Shown one piece after another: positions 60,485 through 64,000 of a DNA stretch of 64,000 bases. The DNA is from Brachybacterium sacelli. GTDB lineage: Bacteria; Actinomycetota; Actinomycetes; Actinomycetales; Dermabacteraceae. The notes under the pieces were generated by a model. It did no database searches, was not told where the DNA came from, and saw nothing but the letters and a program-made list of their open reading frames with translations. Within the stretch, counting starts at the first letter, position 1. The number at the start of each line of letters is the position of its first letter. A program made the translations under genes and the position numbers. The stretch lies in the NCBI RefSeq assembly GCF_017876545.1, contig NZ_JAGIOD010000002.1:186001-250000 (forward strand). Reading direction: 5' to 3'.

Positions 60485-61615
60485 ATGAGCGGTATCGAGC
60501 CGGATCCTTCGCAGGGACGGCACCATTGGATGGATCTGCTGCGGGGCATGGCGATCCTGCTGGTGATCCTCCACCACGTCAGCCTGGTCCAGCAGATCTG
60601 GGACGGCGGCACCCCGCACGCGGGAGTGGTGCTGTCGGAGGCCGCGAAGCCGTTCCGCATGCCGGCGCTGCTGTTCGCCTCGGGCATGCTGCTGCCGAGG
60701 TCCCTGCGCCGACCAGGCCCCCGCTTCCTCTCCGGCAAGGCCCGCGGTCTGCTGTGGCCATGGCTGCTCTGGTCGGCGATCATGCTGCCCATCATGGGCT
60801 GGGAATTCGGCAGGGATCCGCTGTGGTGGATCAACGGCATGTACACCTGGTTCCTGCTGGCACTCTTCCTCTACTACGTCCTCGGCCTCCTGACCCGCTC
60901 GATCCCGCCCGGCTGGGTGGCGCTGGCGTGCCTCGTCGCCTGGACCGTGATGCAGATGCTCGGCTCCGCGCTCGAGGACCCGGCCTACCGGCCCGACAAA
61001 TTCGTGTACTTCGCCGTGTTCTTCTTCGCAGGGGCCGCGCTGCGCCGGGTCGTGCTGGCCCGGACGATGCCGATCGCGCTCCTGGCCCCCGGCGTCCTCC
61101 TCGCCCTGGGCTGGGCGGCCTATGCCGCACGGATCGACCGTGCACCGGAGCCCCCGGTCCTCTCGCACCTCGTGGTGCTGATCTCCGTGCTGGTGGCGAT
61201 CGGGCTCGCCCAGCGCGTCCCGCGGCTGCGCATCGTGCGTGCCCTGGAATGGCTCGGACGTCACTCGATCGTGCTGTACGTCGTGCATCTCCCGGTGATC
61301 GAGCTCCTCGCCCGGCACCTGGATCTGCCCCCAGGACGCGCCTCGTTCGCGCTCTATGCGCTGGTGACGTTCGGTGTCTGCGTGCTGGCGGTGCTCCTGC
61401 GTCCGATCACCGGCTTCCTCTACACGTTCCCCGCCCTGCGCGCAGCCGAACCGGTCGCGAAGGATCGTCATCCCGGACCGCCGGTGCCCGCTGCTGACCC
61501 CCAGATGTCCGAGGCCCCTGTCGCCGCCCCGCTCGGTTCGCCCGCCCCGCTCAGTTCGCCCGCTCCGCTCGGATCGCCCGCTCCGCAGGGCGCCGAGACC
61601 GTGCCGCGCCGCTGA
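60485..61615 (+). CDS. Membrane acyltransferase 3 family protein
   Basis: 376 residues, about 10 helices. The N-terminal HHWMDLLRGMAILLVILHHVS motif contains the conserved histidine, followed by RMPALLFASGMLLPRSL and a basic loop. GRHSIVLYVVHLPVIELLA is the conserved late helix. The C-terminus is a cytoplasmic Pro/Ala/Ser tail with repeated APLGSP units. It lies 51 bases after the preceding acyltransferase gene on the same strand and may act on the same polymer. Confidence 0.87.
   Translation: MSGIEPDPSQGRHHWMDLLRGMAILLVILHHVSLVQQIWDGGTPHAGVVLSEAAKPFRMPALLFASGMLLPRSLRRPGPRFLSGKARGLLWPWLLWSAIMLPIMGWEFGRDPLWWINGMYTWFLLALFLYYVLGLLTRSIPPGWVALACLVAWTVMQMLGSALEDPAYRPDKFVYFAVFFFAGAALRRVVLARTMPIALLAPGVLLALGWAAYAARIDRAPEPPVLSHLVVLISVLVAIGLAQRVPRLRIVRALEWLGRHSIVLYVVHLPVIELLARHLDLPPGRASFALYALVTFGVCVLAVLLRPITGFLYTFPALRAAEPVAKDRHPGPPVPAADPQMSEAPVAAPLGSPAPLSSPAPLGSPAPQGAETVPRR
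61526..61579 (+). repeat. 18-bp tandem repeat in the acyltransferase tail
   Basis: Three in-frame units at 61526, 61544 and 61562 (consensus GCYCCGCTCRGWTCGCCC) encode APLGSP/APLSSP/APLGSP. A partial fourth unit follows. Such units can vary in number between strains. Confidence 0.8.
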
Positions 61616-61799
61616 CGCTCGAGAAGTCCGCAGGCCCGGCCTCGAGTCCGCTGGCCCGGCCCCGACGCCGCCGCCAGAGCGAAGCCTTCCCGGATCGAGC
61701 TGCGAGAGCAGCGCCCGGCCATCCAGCAGTGCTGGGTACCCTGGCACCTGCAGCGCCGTCCCCCGCGGCGCGGGAGAGCATGGGCAGGGAGAGCCGTCG

Positions 61800-62447
61800 A
61801 TGACGCAGGAGCACCACGCGCCGAGCGCCGCCGACCGGGCATACCGGCAGGTGCGCGAGCGGATACTCGACGGGGAGATCCTGCCGGGCACCATGCTCGG
61901 CGAATCCGGTCTGGCGACCCAGCTCGGGATGAGCCGCACACCGGTGCGGGCCGCCTTGTCGAGGCTGCAGGACGAGGGCTGGATCGTCATCTACCCCAAG
62001 CGCGGTGCGCTCGTGCGCGGATTGGGTCCGCGCGAGGTCACCGAGCTCGCGCAGACGCGCGTCCTGCTGGAGATCGCAGGCGTCGAACAGGCCCCGTCGG
62101 CGGACCGCCCGCGGATCGCGGACCGGCTCGAGGAGATCATCGCGGCACAGCGGTCCGCGCTGGCGGCCCGGGACCTGCGACCCTACGTACGGCTGCTGCT
62201 GGCCTTCCATCGCGGCTTCGTCGAGGCCGGCGGCAACCGGGTCCAGCTGGAGCTCTACGACCGGCTGGCCGATCGTCATCGCTTCGCGCTCTCGGCCGAT
62301 GGGGAGAAGCAGCTGGAGCGGGGCGAGGTGGGCATCGCCGAGCACGAACTGCTGGTCCAGCACTTCCGAGCAGCGGACACCGCGAAGTTCCTGAGCGCGC
62401 TGCGAGCTCACGTCTCCGAGACGGGGTCGCCCCGCGAGGCGGACTGA
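61800..62447 (+). CDS. GntR-family transcriptional regulator (FadR/VanR-like)
   Basis: 215 residues. N-terminal winged helix (YRQVRERILDGEILPGTMLG, then LATQLGMSRTPVRAALSRLQ) and an all-helical FCD effector domain from about 85, with the expected LLEIAGVEQ, HRGFVEAGGN and EHELLVQHFRA patterns carrying candidate metal-ligand histidines. It lies 159 bases before an MFS gene on the same strand, which is the likely target. Confidence 0.9.
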   Translation: MTQEHHAPSAADRAYRQVRERILDGEILPGTMLGESGLATQLGMSRTPVRAALSRLQDEGWIVIYPKRGALVRGLGPREVTELAQTRVLLEIAGVEQAPSADRPRIADRLEEIIAAQRSALAARDLRPYVRLLLAFHRGFVEAGGNRVQLELYDRLADRHRFALSADGEKQLERGEVGIAEHELLVQHFRAADTAKFLSALRAHVSETGSPREAD

Positions 62448-62606
62448 GGGTTCTCACGCACGCGTGATCCCCGTCCGAGAAGGCGACATCGGCTCGAGGT
62501 CGGGGGTCGACGACGGCCGTGATCACATCAAGGATACAAGCTGTGTCCGAGTTGCTGCGGCGCCGGACGTGGACAGCGTGGGACGCGACGGCAGACGGGA
62601 TGACAT

Positions 62607-64000
62607 ATGGCACCGATGAAGACCTCGGCCCGGGTGGCGGCGACGGTCCCGGCACGGGACGCTGCGCAGCGACGCACCCTCGCGGTGCTCGTGACCTCGC
62701 AGATCCTGGGCACCATCGGCCTCGGCGTCGCCCCGTCGATCGGGATCCTGCTGGCCGGGGAGGTGACCGACAACGAAGCGTGGGCCGGCCTGGCCCGAAC
62801 CTCCTCCACCCTCGGTGCGGCGCTGCTGGGGCTCCCGCTGGGCAACCTGGCCGCGCGACGGGGTCGGCGCACTGCCCTGGCCACGGGCTGGTGGATCGCC
62901 GCGGCAGGCGCCACCCTGCTCGTCGCGGCCGCGCAGTGGCAGCTCGTCCTCCCCCTGTTCCTCGGCCTCCTGATGACCGGCGCCGGCTCCGCGGCGAGCC
63001 TGCAGTCCCGCTTCGCCGCGACGGATCTCGCCGCGCCCTCGACGCGAGCCCGCTCGCTCTCCCTCGTGGTGTGGATGGGCGCGATCGGGAACGTCCTGGG
63101 CCCGAACCTCGGGGTGCCGGGGGAGGCGCTCGGTGAGGCGACCGGCCTCTCGGTCTATGCGGCCGCCTTCCTCATCGCCGCGATCGCCTCCCTGCTCGCC
63201 GGCGGAGTCATCCTCGTGCTCCTGCGGCCCGATCCGCTGCTCGTGCTCCTGCGTCGCCAGGCCGTCACCGGGCGGGACTCGGCAGGACCCGGACCCGACG
63301 GTCCTTTTGACGACGTCCTTGATGACGCCGTCGCCGGCATCGCTCCTGGCGCTCCCCCCGCCGTCGCCTCTGGCGCTGATCCCGCCGTCGCCTCCGCCGT
63401 CGCCTCCGGCGCCTCTTCCGCCGTCGTCGCGGACACGGTGGTCACCGCCGCCGTGCATCGTCGACGTGGTGAGCGCTTCCGTCGCATGGTCGCGGAGATC
63501 CGTACGGACCGCCGGGCCCGCACGGCACTGGTGGCGCTGCTGACCTCCCAGGTCGTCATGGTCTCGCTGATGACCATGACCCCGGTGCACGTCGAGCATC
63601 AGGGTGGATCGCTCACGATCGTCGGCCTCACCATCAGCCTCCACGTGGCCGGAATGTTCGGCCTCGCGCCGGTGGTCGGCCTCCTGGTGGACCGCATCGG
63701 GCACCGCGCCACCATCTCCCTCGGCATCGCGATCTTCGCCGGCTCGCTGGCCACGGCGATCTTCGCCTCGAACTCCCTGGGCGGCGTCATCGTCGCGCTC
63801 ATCCTGCTGGGGCTGGGCTGGTCCTTCATGAACGTCACCGCCTCGGCCCTGTTCAGCACGGTCATCGCCGACACCTCACGCGCCTCGGCGCAGGGCGGGG
63901 CGGATGCTCTGTCGAACCTCCTCGGGGCCACTGCCTCCTTCGCGGCCGGTCCGCTCATGGTCGCCACCAGCTTCTCGGTCCTCGGGATCGTCGCCGCCGT
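62607..64000 (+). CDS. MFS transporter, partial at window end
   Basis: 464 codons are visible and the frame is still open at the window edge. It starts MAPMKTSARVAATVPARDAA and has helix 1 with TSQILGTIGLGVAPSIGILL and a motif A-like GLPLGNLAARRGRRTAL between helices 2 and 3. The cytoplasmic loop between the two six-helix halves is long (about 205-285) and rich in Ala, Pro, Gly and Asp repeats such as AVASG. The second half begins ARTALVALLTSQVVMVSLMT and has its own motif A, GLLVDRIGHRA. The end of the gene lies outside. Confidence 0.85.
   Translation, partial: MAPMKTSARVAATVPARDAAQRRTLAVLVTSQILGTIGLGVAPSIGILLAGEVTDNEAWAGLARTSSTLGAALLGLPLGNLAARRGRRTALATGWWIAAAGATLLVAAAQWQLVLPLFLGLLMTGAGSAASLQSRFAATDLAAPSTRARSLSLVVWMGAIGNVLGPNLGVPGEALGEATGLSVYAAAFLIAAIASLLAGGVILVLLRPDPLLVLLRRQAVTGRDSAGPGPDGPFDDVLDDAVAGIAPGAPPAVASGADPAVASAVASGASSAVVADTVVTAAVHRRRGERFRRMVAEIRTDRRARTALVALLTSQVVMVSLMTMTPVHVEHQGGSLTIVGLTISLHVAGMFGLAPVVGLLVDRIGHRATISLGIAIFAGSLATAIFASNSLGGVIVALILLGLGWSFMNVTASALFSTVIADTSRASAQGGADALSNLLGATASFAAGPLMVATSFSVLGIVAA

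Overview
The window is GC-rich (about 70% by eye), densely coded actinobacterial chromosome. The gene content (class Ib ribonucleotide reductase nrdHIEF, furA next to a heme catalase, ectABC, many NarL/LuxR-type two-component pairs, GTG/TTG starts) suggests a Micrococcales member, most likely Brachybacterium-like (Dermabacteraceae). The genus is inference, not proven by the sequence.

Layout. 1-5.4 kb: 5' part of fhs, a glycerol dehydrogenase, a minus-strand tRNA group (Glu, Asp, Phe) with an oxidoreductase gene between Asp and Phe, a small zincin, and two unusual repeat blocks. 5.4-11.1 kb: a two-component system beside a two-gene ABC transporter, then a lipoprotein peptidase. 11.1-16.2 kb: tRNA-Thr, an orphan response regulator, furA and catalase, a universal stress protein and PlsC. 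16.4-18.4 kb: an oxidoreductase-like protein with a long acidic tail. 18.4-32.1 kb: nrdHIE with a regulatory leader carrying paired NrdR-like boxes and DnaA-box-like sites. nrdF lies 9.2 kb further on. Between them sit a WXG100/glycine-zipper protein locus with three paralogous small membrane proteins and repeated palindromic operators, a DUF418 protein, and a 2-hydroxyacid dehydrogenase/IclR/MHS-transporter module with matching operators. 32.4-39.6 kb: small membrane proteins, YigZ, the ectoine operon ectABC, a sodium:alanine symporter and a VOC protein.

39.8-42.5 kb begins at a tRNA-Lys and looks like a decayed island: a HIT-like gene of different base composition, a 5'-truncated IS1380 transposase and fragments of lost genes. 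42.5-56.7 kb is accessory: an AfsR/SARP-type regulator, an FMN reductase/MFS pair, a TetR-controlled cassette (PEP-synthase-like phosphotransferase plus MFS exporter) with a clear operator, a HTH/nucleotidyltransferase pair whose second gene carries an in-frame nonsense codon, another MFS gene and a polysaccharide deacetylase lipoprotein. 57.0-64.0 kb: a second NarL-type two-component system, two membrane acyltransferases, a GntR regulator and an MFS gene that runs off the window.

The most novel-looking item is the 22.1-25.8 kb locus. A predicted type VII secretion-type protein with a glycine-zipper C-terminus is flanked by two probable accessory genes and three tandemly duplicated membrane proteins. 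The same palindrome precedes each duplicated gene and lies in both divergent promoter regions. This resembles an effector/immunity arrangement, but that reading is inference.
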